A DNA stretch of 9,988 nt from Shewanella sp. (GCA_004195335.1 SDWK01000685.1:1-9988), one strand, 5' to 3'; counted from the first letter of the stretch, positions 1 through 6,539 are shown. Program-made: numbers and translations. Notes: generated by a model not told the origin, from the sequence alone.

Positions 1-19
1 AGATGTGTATAAGAGACAG
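1..19. other. Tn5/Nextera mosaic-end adapter sequence
   Basis: The window begins with AGATGTGTATAAGAGACAG, an exact match to the 19-bp hyperactive Tn5 mosaic end that every Nextera-type tagmentation adapter carries. It lies at the extreme edge with no transposon sequence beyond it. The simplest reading is untrimmed library adapter on the end of an assembled contig. A real mini-Tn5 insertion is the less likely alternative. Biology should not be inferred from these bases. Confidence 0.93.
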
Positions 20-21
20 GA

Positions 22-66
22 TTTGTCGTGGTCTTGTTTGTTACGCATTTGCTGGTGATGGCCTAA
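22..66 (+). CDS. possible C-terminal fragment of a membrane protein (partial)
   Basis: Directly after the adapter, one forward frame reads FVVVLFVTHLLVMA and then a TAA stop at 64-66. The run is strongly hydrophobic and would suit the end of a last transmembrane helix of an upstream gene cut by the contig edge. The other two forward frames also stay open to stops at 56-58 and 81-83, so a stretch this short could be open by chance. No family can be named. Only the composition supports the call. Confidence 0.22.
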   Translation, partial: FVVVLFVTHLLVMA

Positions 67-351
67 TCCTTAGCTTTGGTTAACCTATGTAACGACCTGT
101 TTTGTGTGTGAATAAATGGTTATTTTGCTTAATAAACATGAGTTAAAGTGTTTAAGTTTCTCATTTTTAGCTGGTTGGTGGATACATTTAAGCTGTGTTG
201 ACAAATTTTAAGACTTGTTCTTGTATGTTCTCATTAACGCTTTAAAATTCCAGTATTCAGAATCTTCATATTTTGGACATTATGCAGGACTTGTTCCTTG
301 CCTAGGTTTAATATGCCACAACTTACTTAAGAACTTAATAAGGTCATCTAG
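67..351. other. AT-rich intergenic region upstream of the cupin gene
   Basis: This 285-bp stretch has no convincing gene. It holds the promoter candidate at 198-226. The 9-mer GACTTGTTC occurs twice (212-220 and 288-296), which may be a pair of regulator half-sites or chance. The ribosome binding site of the next gene lies at its right end (AAGG at 340-343). Confidence 0.6.
198..226 (+). promoter_or_regulatory. candidate sigma-70 promoter for the cupin gene
   Basis: A perfect -35 hexamer TTGACA (198-203) is followed after 17 bp by TTGTAT (221-226), which matches TATAAT at only three of six positions. The transcript would have a leader of about 120 nt before the ATG at 352. The -35 and the spacing are good and the -10 is poor, so this is only a candidate. 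Confidence 0.33.
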
Positions 352-822
352 ATGACAAAAATTATTACGCAAACCGATCTTGAACAGGTCAAAGTCAATG
401 CCGCTAATGCTCCGCGTAAAAGAGCGAATTTAAATGTCCATGACAGCCTGGATGCGAACGTGCAACGTTTATTCATTGCCACAGAACCGGAAACCTATAT
501 CCGTCCTCATCGACATAGTGAAAGCCATAAATGGGAGATGTTTCTTGTTCTTGAAGGTGAAATTGATCTGTTAATATTCGATGATGAAGGTGAACTGATC
601 TTGCGTTCTAAAATGAGCCCAACAGAAACTCGTGTCGTTGAGATCCCTCCAAATACTTGGCACACCTATGTTGTCCAAAAGTCGGGTACCTTAGCGATTG
701 AAGTCAAAGAGGGGGGGTATGAACCTACACCTGAAAAAGACTTTGCTTCATGGTCTCCTGCAGAGAATACAGAGCAAGCCCCTGCTTTTCTGGAAAAGTT
801 GCGACACCTTCAGCCTGAGTAA
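352..822 (+). CDS. WbuC family cupin-fold metalloprotein
   Basis: This is a 156-residue single-domain cupin. It shows the pattern I recognise for the WbuC family: PRKRANLNVHDS near residues 21-32, then RPHRHSESHKWEMF (51-64), a VLEGEIDLLIFDD strand pair (66-78), EIPPNTWHTYV (97-107), a VKEGGYEP turn (118-125) and KDFASWSPAE (129-138). Predicted metal ligands are H53, H55, E62 and H104, the usual cupin HxH...E...H set. The reaction is unknown; wbuC genes are often found in O-antigen or polysaccharide loci, but nothing in the visible neighbourhood is a glycan gene. The ATG at 352 has AAGG at 340-343. The gene is probably monocistronic: 164 bp separate it from yacL. Family assignment is firm; function is not. 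Confidence 0.88.
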   Translation: MTKIITQTDLEQVKVNAANAPRKRANLNVHDSLDANVQRLFIATEPETYIRPHRHSESHKWEMFLVLEGEIDLLIFDDEGELILRSKMSPTETRVVEIPPNTWHTYVVQKSGTLAIEVKEGGYEPTPEKDFASWSPAENTEQAPAFLEKLRHLQPE

Positions 823-850
823 ATAAAGGTTAAGCCATTGCTCTTCAAAT

Positions 851-870
851 ATGATTCTCAAAAGAGTCAT
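851..870 (+). terminator. weak hairpin downstream of the cupin gene
   Basis: ATGATTCT (851-858) can pair with AGAGTCAT (863-870) around a CAAA loop, giving eight pairs with one G-T wobble. A T-rich but interrupted stretch follows. It lies 29 nt after the cupin stop codon and could act as a weak terminator. The low GC content of the stem and the broken T tract keep confidence low. Confidence 0.25.
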
Positions 871-986
871 TTCATCTTGTTTCGATTCAGGTGAATAATC
901 ATTGGAATAACAATTTTTAGAGTTATGGCACATCTCACTGCACATTGGGTTAGAATTAGATTAGATAAGTTTTCAGGTTTAAGATT

Positions 987-1361
987 ATGGAATATGAATT
1001 TCGACGCAATACCTTAACGGGAACCGTGCTTGCCACTTTTAGTATGGATCATGAGGCGTTGGGCTTTTGGTTTGCAGAGGAACTCGGTGAAGATACTGAT
1101 AAATACGTCGAAATTTGTCAGGTAATAGCACAGTTACAGTCTCGTCGCCTTCCTCAATGGAGATGGATTGGCAAAGCGTTATCGCTTGAACTCGACGGTG
1201 AGCAAGCTAGGGTATTTGCCAATGAGCTAGAAAATGGTGAAGAGGTTGAGTTTGAAGAGTCTATGTCGCTCTATGATGGTGAATCGGAAGCATTTTGTGG
1301 CTTAGAAGATTTTTATGACGCCTTGGTGAAGTGGCGAAAGTTTTTAGACGAAACTCGTTAA
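987..1361 (+). CDS. yacL: YacL family protein (UPF0231)
   Basis: This 124-residue acidic cytoplasmic protein aligns along its whole length with what I recall of E. coli YacL (about 120 residues). It starts MEYEFRRNTLTG where E. coli has MDYEFLRDITG. It keeps the SMDHEALGFWFAEE block (19-32), a WRWIGKALSLELDGEQARVFANELE core (about 58-82) and the SLYDGESEAFCGLEDF block (93-108). No catalytic motif or membrane segment is visible, and the role of the family is unknown. The ATG at 987 has only a poor Shine-Dalgarno match (CAGG, 974-977), but the N-terminus fits the family. It converges on narP, and the two share a terminator. Confidence 0.92.
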   Translation: MEYEFRRNTLTGTVLATFSMDHEALGFWFAEELGEDTDKYVEICQVIAQLQSRRLPQWRWIGKALSLELDGEQARVFANELENGEEVEFEESMSLYDGESEAFCGLEDFYDALVKWRKFLDETR

Positions 1362-1378
1362 TGACGAGCAGCTCTAAT

Positions 1379-1404
1379 AAAAGGCAGCCTAGGGCTGCCT
1401 TTTT
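1379..1404. terminator. bidirectional rho-independent terminator between yacL and narP
   Basis: AAAAGGCAGCC (1379-1389) pairs with GGCTGCCTTTT (1393-1403) around a three-base loop. On the plus strand the T run is 1400-1404. On the minus strand the stem is followed by TTTTATTAG. It lies 18 bp after the yacL stop and 19 bp past the narP stop, so it can serve both convergent genes. Confidence 0.88.
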
Positions 1405-1422
1405 ATATAAATCTATAGCTTG

Positions 1423-2052
1423 CTATTGATTTAAGTACCTAACTGCCATCTCAGTTCTCGATTTCGCGTTGGCTTTTCTCAGTAAGTTTTTTACATGCAC
1501 CTTTACCGTTCCCTCGCTAATATGTAACTGTTCTGAGATTACCCGATTACTCTTTCCTTCGGCGACCAGCTCTAAAATCTGCAGCTCTCTGGGAGTTAAG
1601 TTATTCAGCCATTCCTCTTCTTCGGCCGCATCTTTTAACTCATAAAGAAAATCTTCGACCGATTCACTGATAACTCTATGGCCCTGCATTGCATTCTTCA
1701 GTTTTTCCAATAACAGATCCGGCTCAGTATCTTTTAACAGGTAACCATCGGCCCCAGCCCTGACTAAACGAATCACATCTTGTTTTGCATCGGATACCGT
1801 TAGAATGACAATACGTGATGTTACGCCCTCTTGGCGTAAAGCATTCAGCGTATCTAGGCCCGTCATTCCTTTCATATTAAGGTCTAAGAGTACAATATCG
1901 GGTTCATTTTCTTCTATGGATGAAAGTGCATCCAAACCACTACCAGCTTCACCAAAGAGGGTGAAATCTGAATCGGAAGTGATTAATTGGCATATCCCAC
2001 GACGTAACAGTGGGTGATCATCGACAACGAGAACGGAATATGGTTTCCCCAT
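1423..2052 (-). CDS. narP: nitrate/nitrite response regulator NarP
   Basis: This is a 209-residue NarL/FixJ-type response regulator. The receiver domain (about 1-120) has the acidic pair D11-D12 in VVDDHPLLRRG, the phospho-acceptor D57 in LLDLNMKGMTGLDTLNALR, T85 and K107. That LDLNMKGM(T/S)GLDTLNALR block is characteristic of NarP/NarL. A LuxR-type helix-turn-helix follows at about 152-193 (LTPRELQILELVAEGKSN, then EGTVKVHVKNLLRK). I chose the ATG at 2052, although the frame is open to an ATG 33 bases upstream: GGAGGAG (2062-2068) lies nine bases before the 2052 ATG and would be inside the coding region if the upstream ATG were used. It is the second gene after narQ, 88 bp apart, on the same strand. 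Likely targets include the 7-2-7 site upstream of nrfA. Confidence 0.94.
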   Translation of the reverse strand: MGKPYSVLVVDDHPLLRRGICQLITSDSDFTLFGEAGSGLDALSSIEENEPDIVLLDLNMKGMTGLDTLNALRQEGVTSRIVILTVSDAKQDVIRLVRAGADGYLLKDTEPDLLLEKLKNAMQGHRVISESVEDFLYELKDAAEEEEWLNNLTPRELQILELVAEGKSNRVISEQLHISEGTVKVHVKNLLRKANAKSRTEMAVRYLNQ

Positions 2053-2140
2053 TTTATATAGCTCCTCCAGCTGAGGTGTGAACATCAGAGTAGTTATTGG
2101 TCTTATAAATCCAAAGCAAAGCTTTGATTGTACTTTTCAT

Positions 2141-3847
2141 CTAAGATGGTTCCTGCTGAGGTGGGAAAGTGAGTGTGACGGTAGTCCCTCCCTCAGGATT
2201 ACTGCTGAACTCTACTATACCCGATAAGCGGCTGGCGCGCTCATGCATAATGCCTATTCCAAAATGTTGATCCCTTTCTCTTAACTGTTCAATACCGACC
2301 CCATCATCGCTGATATTGATTGTGACTTCGGAGTCAGAGCTCATAAAACAGCGGATATGAATGTGCTTTGCATCTGCATGCTTAATAGCATTCAAGGTCG
2401 CCTCACGGGTTAGTTGCAATACATGAATATGTTGATGTGCGCCTAAAAGCTGCAGAGGAAGTTTGTAGTCGAGTGAGATAGTGACGTTAGATTGACTGCG
2501 TAACTGCTCCAGCATAGCCTCGATAGCATGGCTCAAATTAGGGTCCTTAATCGTTAACCTGAACGTGGACAACAGTTCTCTGAGTTGTACATAGGCGGTA
2601 TTCACTCCCTCGTTTATCTCGGATAACTGTTCTTCGACTTGAGGGCTTCGGCAGGCGCTGTCCAATCCTTTAGAAAGTAAATTTACCTGTATTTTAAGAA
2701 ATGAGAGTAGCTGGCCTAACGAATCATGCAGCTCTCTTGCAATAACACCACGCTCCTCCATTAATGCGAGTTGTTGTTTCTGTTCCCCAGCATTATAGAT
2801 CACGATGGAGCGGGCGAGCATGATAGCGAAATTTTCAAGCAGTAGATGGTTTAGTGGTTGAGATGAGACGACCTCAAGATAGCCGAGTTCATTATCTTCA
2901 AATTTCAATGGATAATTGAGTCGATTAGATGCAGCAAGCGGCCAACCTCCATCGGCTTCGATAACTTGTCTATCCTCCTCATCCCCCTGACAGATAACTA
3001 AGCGCAAAAAGGTATGTGGTTCATGGGCTTTTAATTGATTCAAAGCTTGCTTTAAGGTGTCAATATCGAGAGTGCCTGAGTGCAACATGACCAGGTTATC
3101 ATAAAGCAGAGTCAGTTCATCGTTGGCTCGTGTCAGTGCAAATGTCTTCTCTTTTACTTGTGATTCAAGATCTTTATAAAGAGTCGAAAGTTCTTTGGCG
3201 GTGCTCTCCAAGGCATTACTCAGTGCACTTAGCTCTACGTAGTCTGTTGGTGGCATTTTTATATCGAAGTTACCTTTAGAGATAGTGTTTGCCGATTCCA
3301 TAAGTTTATGGAGAGGAATCACGACTTTCTTCTTGGTAAAACGAACGGCCAGAAAAGCGATAAACAGCATTAAACCGAGTCCAAATATCTGACTGGCTGC
3401 CAGGAGCTTTATTTTGAAGGCCGCATGATGTTCAGTCTCGAGCACTAAGAGATCTATGGTATCAACAAAATCTTTAAGTGCGGCGGCATAGATGCGTGAG
3501 TTTTCCTGCTGTATGTAATATTTCATCACTTTCCACTTTTCGATAACCAAAAAGTATTGGTCGGTGGAAGCTTGCGAGCTGTACCAGGCTTGTGAGCGCT
3601 TTAGTGCATCAGAATAAAGCGTATTTTCGAACTCCTCAATTTTCTCATCAGCCTCATCACTGCCTGAATTTGCATAGAACATCAGGCGATAGCTTTGCAT
3701 ACGCAAAGAACCTGATGCGTTGATGGCTTTAGCGTCGCCTAGGCTATACGACAAATTGATTATGGAAAATGTTGCTAACCCGCTCGACAAGAGAATTAAA
3801 GTTAACATTAAACCTAGAATAGTCGATGTTAAACTGCCTTTCTTCAT
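2141..3847 (-). CDS. narQ: nitrate/nitrite sensor histidine kinase NarQ
   Basis: This is a 568-residue inner-membrane kinase of the NarX/NarQ type. In order: TM1 (about 8-31); a periplasmic sensor with the P-box AINASGSLRMQSYRL (41-55), where R49 matches the ligand-binding arginine; a four-helix sensor to about 146; TM2 (about 147-168); HAMP (about 169-221); a signalling helix; a GAF-like or cysteine-region linker (about 250-350); then the HisKA_3 dimerisation block ARELHDSLGQ with phospho-acceptor H374. The HATPase_c domain has REATLNAIKHA (481-491), DDGVGI (514-519) and EGGTTVTL (552-559). The frame opens at a GTG at 3862. I prefer the ATG at 3847 because MKKGSLTST is a typical positive N-terminus and GTGAG lies ten bases upstream, but both Shine-Dalgarno matches are weak. 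It is divergent from nrfA and first in an operon with narP. Confidence 0.94.
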   Translation of the reverse strand: MKKGSLTSTILGLMLTLILLSSGLATFSIINLSYSLGDAKAINASGSLRMQSYRLMFYANSGSDEADEKIEEFENTLYSDALKRSQAWYSSQASTDQYFLVIEKWKVMKYYIQQENSRIYAAALKDFVDTIDLLVLETEHHAAFKIKLLAASQIFGLGLMLFIAFLAVRFTKKKVVIPLHKLMESANTISKGNFDIKMPPTDYVELSALSNALESTAKELSTLYKDLESQVKEKTFALTRANDELTLLYDNLVMLHSGTLDIDTLKQALNQLKAHEPHTFLRLVICQGDEEDRQVIEADGGWPLAASNRLNYPLKFEDNELGYLEVVSSQPLNHLLLENFAIMLARSIVIYNAGEQKQQLALMEERGVIARELHDSLGQLLSFLKIQVNLLSKGLDSACRSPQVEEQLSEINEGVNTAYVQLRELLSTFRLTIKDPNLSHAIEAMLEQLRSQSNVTISLDYKLPLQLLGAHQHIHVLQLTREATLNAIKHADAKHIHIRCFMSSDSEVTINISDDGVGIEQLRERDQHFGIGIMHERASRLSGIVEFSSNPEGGTTVTLTFPPQQEPS

Positions 3848-3938
3848 TATATAAAAACTCACTAAATTAGTATGGTTATGCTATTTTTTATGAGAGATCT
3901 AAATTAGTTAACCCTTGAGCTCATTAACAAAAATGCAA

Positions 3939-3960
3939 AAGTGTGACCTACACCACGTTT
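3939..3960. promoter_or_regulatory. predicted CRP (cAMP receptor protein) site
   Basis: The 22-bp site reads AAGTGTGA at its left end, CCTACA in the middle and CCACGTTT at its right end. Compared with the E. coli CRP consensus (AAATGTGA, six bases, TCACATTT), I count 17 of 22 matches, with the TGTGA half perfect. CRP is known as a main activator of anaerobic respiration genes in Shewanella. The centre lies about 143 bp before nrfA and about 102 bp before narQ, so it could act on either. Confidence 0.68.
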
Positions 3961-3992
3961 ACATTTTGATCTACCGCATACTTTGCATCGGA

Positions 3993-4008
3993 TACCCACT
4001 TAGGGGTA
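3993..4008. promoter_or_regulatory. predicted NarP/NarL 7-2-7 binding site upstream of nrfA
   Basis: TACCCACTTAGGGGTA is an inverted pair of heptamers separated by two bases. It matches the NarP/NarL 7-2-7 pattern (TACYYMT, two bases, AKRRGTA) at 13 of 14 positions, the only miss being the seventh base. NarP is known to prefer this arrangement. Its centre is about 92 bp upstream of the nrfA ATG. With narQP adjacent, this is the expected route for nitrate/nitrite control of nrfA. Confidence 0.78.
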
Positions 4009-4092
4009 TATTTTTAAAGTCATTAAGGGACTAACTTTGGCCTTGGAGATGATGTGGTTATTAAAACTACTATAAAATAACACGGAGATGAG

Positions 4093-5493
4093 ATGGTGAG
4101 AAACTTAACTAAAAAATCCTTTGCATTAAGTGCATTGGTTGCTGCGAGTTTAATGACTTCTGGCGTGATGGCAAGTGAAAAAACTGAGCCTCGTAATGAG
4201 GTCTATAAAGACAAGTTTGCAAAGCAATACAACAGCTGGCACGAGACTGCAGAAAGCAAAGAAGTTGTTGATATGCTCGAGCAAGTACCTAGCTTAGTTG
4301 TGTTGTGGGCAGGTTACGGCTTTGCGAAAGATTATAATGCTCCTCGTGGTCATATGTATGCCGTGACTGACGTACGTAACACATTGCGTACAGGTGCACC
4401 AAAGTCTGCTGAAGATGGCCCAATGCCTATGGCATGTTGGTCTTGTAAAGGACCAGATGTACCTCGTGTTATCGAAGAGCAAGGTGAAGATGGTTACTTC
4501 ACTGGTAAGTGGTATAAAGGCGGCGCTGAAATCGTAAACACTATCGGTTGTGGCGATTGTCATGAAAAAGGTAAGTCTAAGTTACGTGTCTCTCGTCCAT
4601 TTGCCGAGCGTGCAATGGAAACACTCGGTACACCATTTGATAAAGCATCTAAGAAAGATAAGCAGTCAATGGTTTGTGGCCAGTGTCACGTCGAGTACTA
4701 CTTTGAGAAGACTAAAGATAAGAAAGGTTTTGTTAAGTTCCCTTGGGATCAAGGCACAACTGTCGAAGCGATGGAATCTTACTATGATGCCTTGGAGTTC
4801 AAAGATTGGACTCATAAGATATCTAAGACTCCTATGCTGAAAGCACAGCATCCTGGTTATGAAACTTGGAAGCTAGGTGTACACGGTCAGAACAACGTAA
4901 GCTGTACTGATTGTCATATGCCTAAGGTTAAGAACAAAGAAGGTCGTAAGTATACCGATCATAAAGTGGGTAACCCATTCGATCGTTTCGAAGAAACTTG
5001 TGGTACGTGTCATGAGCAGAGTAAAGAGTTCATGGTTAACCGCGCTAAAGAGAGCAAAGCTAAAGTTGCTGACTTAAAAGCACGCGTTGAAACTCAACTC
5101 GTTAAAGCTCACTTCGAAGCCAAAGCTGCTTGGGATGCTGGTGCAACTGAAGCTGAAATGAAGCCTATCTTAACTGATATTCGTCATTCGCAGTGGCGTT
5201 GGGATTATGCGACAGCCTCTCATGGTGTTGCGGCTCACGCTGTAGATGAAGCGCTACGTGTTTTGGGTACTTCAGTAGATAAAGCGGCCGATGCTCGCGT
5301 TAAGTTAGCTCAACTGCTTGCTACTAAAGGTGTTAAGCAACCAATTGCTTACCCTGATACTTCTACCAAGGCTAATGCGCAAGCTGCTGTCGGTATGGAT
5401 ATGAAGAAGATGAATGCTGACAAGGCTGACTTCAAGAAGAACACTCTTCCTAAGTGGGATGCTGAAGCTAAGAAGCGTGAAGCGACTTACTAA
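4093..5493 (+). CDS. nrfA: ammonifying cytochrome c nitrite reductase NrfA (cytochrome c552)
   Basis: This 466-residue periplasmic enzyme reduces nitrite to ammonium with six electrons. A Sec signal peptide precedes an expected cleavage after VMA (residue 27). Five haem sites are visible: CWSCK (115-119, the lysine-ligated catalytic haem), CGDCH (153-157), CGQCH (195-199), CTDCH (271-275) and CGTCH (303-307). Active-site residues by family alignment are R99 (NTLRTG), Y202 and H253 (QHPGYE); the calcium ligands E201, K250 and Q252 are also present. Length is normal. The ATG at 4093 has GGAG at 4084-4087. No nrfBCD or nrfEFG follows; in Shewanella, NrfA is known to take electrons from the quinol dehydrogenase CymA instead. 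CRP and NarP sites lie upstream, and a strong terminator follows at once, so it is monocistronic. Confidence 0.98.
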   Translation: MVRNLTKKSFALSALVAASLMTSGVMASEKTEPRNEVYKDKFAKQYNSWHETAESKEVVDMLEQVPSLVVLWAGYGFAKDYNAPRGHMYAVTDVRNTLRTGAPKSAEDGPMPMACWSCKGPDVPRVIEEQGEDGYFTGKWYKGGAEIVNTIGCGDCHEKGKSKLRVSRPFAERAMETLGTPFDKASKKDKQSMVCGQCHVEYYFEKTKDKKGFVKFPWDQGTTVEAMESYYDALEFKDWTHKISKTPMLKAQHPGYETWKLGVHGQNNVSCTDCHMPKVKNKEGRKYTDHKVGNPFDRFEETCGTCHEQSKEFMVNRAKESKAKVADLKARVETQLVKAHFEAKAAWDAGATEAEMKPILTDIRHSQWRWDYATASHGVAAHAVDEALRVLGTSVDKAADARVKLAQLLATKGVKQPIAYPDTSTKANAQAAVGMDMKKMNADKADFKKNTLPKWDAEAKKREATY

Positions 5494-5533
5494 GCAAGTT
5501 AGCTCTGTATAGAGTTATATAAGACCTGCATAG

Positions 5534-5566
5534 AAAAAGCCCTCGTCATAAGACGAGGGCTTTTTT
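5534..5566 (+). terminator. rho-independent terminator of nrfA
   Basis: GCCCTCGTC (5539-5547) pairs with GACGAGGGC (5552-5560) around an ATAA loop. The stem is extended by A5534-5538 against T5561-5565, and the T run continues to 5566. It begins 41 bp after the nrfA stop codon and is among the clearest terminators in the window. Confidence 0.93.
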
Positions 5567-5605
5567 ATTTGTTCGGCTCATGAGGTATTTCGCTCAGCGT
5601 TATTA

Positions 5606-5871
5606 ATACCAATTGCATTAAATAATTAACCAATTCAGAGCCCCTCAGGATTTTCAATTCAAGGCGCATTGATGAGGAAATGGTTGTTCTCTTTTAAGTC
5701 AATGCAAAGCAGAAGTGAGAAGCCTGGGGGGCTCACGTAGTGCGAGCTTCAAAGCCCTTTATGCTGCACTGGATGCTTTCGATATAGAATAGCTATTAGC
5801 TTCAATCATCCTACTTGCCTACAGAGCTTTGAATTCTCGCTGAATGGTCAGGTACTTATTGCAATTGGTAT
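5606..5871. repeat. MITE-like interspersed element with terminal inverted repeats
   Basis: ATACCAATTGCA (5606-5617) is perfectly inverted as TGCAATTGGTAT (5860-5871). The inverted similarity continues inward to about 5638 and 5840, with 27 of 33 aligned positions matching and one gap. A shorter internal inverted pair, GCATTGA (5666-5672) and TCAATGC (5699-5705), lies inside. The 266-bp body has no credible reading frame. The AATACCAATTGCA end is, to my knowledge, common in interspersed repeats of Shewanella and other marine Gammaproteobacteria. I see no clear target-site duplication in the immediate flanks. It fills most of the gap of about 370 bp between the nrfA terminator and the next gene. 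Confidence 0.68.
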
Positions 5872-5881
5872 CATTGACAGG

Positions 5882-5921
5882 AAGGAATAAAATCCTGATT
5901 AGGCTGTTTCTTTTATTCCTT
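5882..5921. repeat. perfect 11-bp inverted repeat between the MITE-like element and the hydrolase gene
   Basis: AAGGAATAAAA (5882-5892) is exactly inverted as TTTTATTCCTT (5911-5921), with 18 bases between. It lies 18 bp past the 3' end of the minus-strand hydrolase gene. It could be a weak AT-rich terminator for that gene, but there is no GC core and no clean T tract. It begins 11 bp beyond the MITE-like element. Confidence 0.5.
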
Positions 5922-5938
5922 AACGGTATGCTCAGACA

Positions 5939-6481
5939 CTATTTAATCAATCTCAGTAGCTGTTTAAACCTTTCCCCAACAGCTTCATGCTGTAACTCAA
6001 ATAGTAGCGACTCCATATTGGTGATATGAGCTCCTCTCGCCTGCATCATCTCGACGCCTATGCGTTTGTTTTCGATGGTTCTGGATGACACCGCGTCAAT
6101 GACCAAATGAACATCAAAATCATTATCAAGCAAGTCTCTGCAGGTTTGATAGACACAAACATGGGCTTCGATGCCGACTAATATGATCTGCTTGCGATCC
6201 AACGCCATCAACTGCTCTGTGAACTCCTGGCTGCCCCATCCGCTGAAATTTTGCTTGCTGATGGGGGAGCTGGTTTTGATTAGCTGTTCATACAGTATTG
6301 GACTCGTCTTACCTAATTTATGCGGAAGTTGCTCCAACCATAAAGTCGGAATGTCGAAAAGCTGCAATCCATGAATGAGCTTAAGTACGGTTTGGTGTAA
6401 CGACTCACTTCGTTCCATGACTTTTGCCAGCGTTCCCTGAATATCGACAACAACGAATACACACTCTTCGGGTTTTAACAT
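5939..6481 (-). CDS. isochorismatase-like cysteine hydrolase
   Basis: This 180-residue cytoplasmic single-domain protein has the isochorismatase fold. The first strand carries VVDIQGTLA with D13; K76 lies in SKQNFSGWG; C109 lies in the VGIEAHVCV strand. Together they form the expected D-K-C triad, and the IEAHVC turn normally carries the family's cis-peptide. The later blocks SSRTIENK (132-139), MMQARGAHITNMESLLFEL (145-163) and the RFKQLLRLIK end resemble the ISOC1/ISOC2-like branch rather than EntB-type isochorismatases, so the substrate is unknown. The ATG at 6481 has AAGGGA (6489-6494) seven bases upstream. It is transcribed alone, divergent from glnK. A promoter candidate overlapped by a NarP-like site lies just upstream. 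Confidence 0.9.
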   Translation of the reverse strand: MLKPEECVFVVVDIQGTLAKVMERSESLHQTVLKLIHGLQLFDIPTLWLEQLPHKLGKTSPILYEQLIKTSSPISKQNFSGWGSQEFTEQLMALDRKQIILVGIEAHVCVYQTCRDLLDNDFDVHLVIDAVSSRTIENKRIGVEMMQARGAHITNMESLLFELQHEAVGERFKQLLRLIK

Positions 6482-6512
6482 AGGGCTGTCCCTTCAAATT
6501 TACGATGAACTC

Positions 6513-6539
6513 ATAATACCCCTAACTAGGTGTCGTCAA
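6513..6539 (-). promoter_or_regulatory. candidate sigma-70 promoter of the hydrolase gene
   Basis: On the minus strand, TTGACG (6534-6539) is followed by TATTAT (6513-6518). Each hexamer matches the consensus at five of six positions. The spacer is 15 bp, shorter than ideal. The leader to the ATG at 6481 would be about 25 nt. Good hexamers and a tight position support it; the spacing argues against. Confidence 0.42.
6517..6532. promoter_or_regulatory. possible second NarP/NarL 7-2-7 site
   Basis: TACCCCTAACTAGGTG matches the inverted heptamer pattern (TACYYMT, two bases, AKRRGTA) at 12 of 14 positions. The left heptamer is perfect, and the right one misses its first and last bases. It overlaps the -10 and spacer of the hydrolase promoter candidate, a position that would favour repression. 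Chance similarity remains quite possible for a degenerate motif. Confidence 0.35.

Noticed and set aside
748..945. 65-codon minus-strand open frame
   Set aside because: It overlaps the end of the cupin gene, has no ribosome binding site or recognisable family, and its composition looks like antisense reading.
2112..2126. CAAAGC/GCTTTG hairpin between narQ and narP
   Set aside because: Only six pairs with a three-base loop and no T tract; too weak to call a terminator or processing site.
3915..3928. FNR-like sequence TTGAGCTCATTAAC upstream of narQ and nrfA
   Set aside because: Only the left half fits TTGAT-N4-ATCAA; the right half has too few matches to call.
4071..4078. TATAAAAT as a -10 element for nrfA
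   Set aside because: It is only about 15 bp from the start codon, so the transcript would begin at or inside the ribosome binding site, and there is no -35 at proper spacing.
4294..4851. Open frames of 61 to 96 codons inside nrfA on both strands
   Set aside because: They lie wholly within a full-length, motif-complete nrfA and show no domain or start signal of their own.
5844..6029. 61-codon plus-strand frame running from the MITE-like element into the hydrolase gene
   Set aside because: Half of it is antisense to the hydrolase and the rest is repeat end and inverted repeat; no ribosome binding site.
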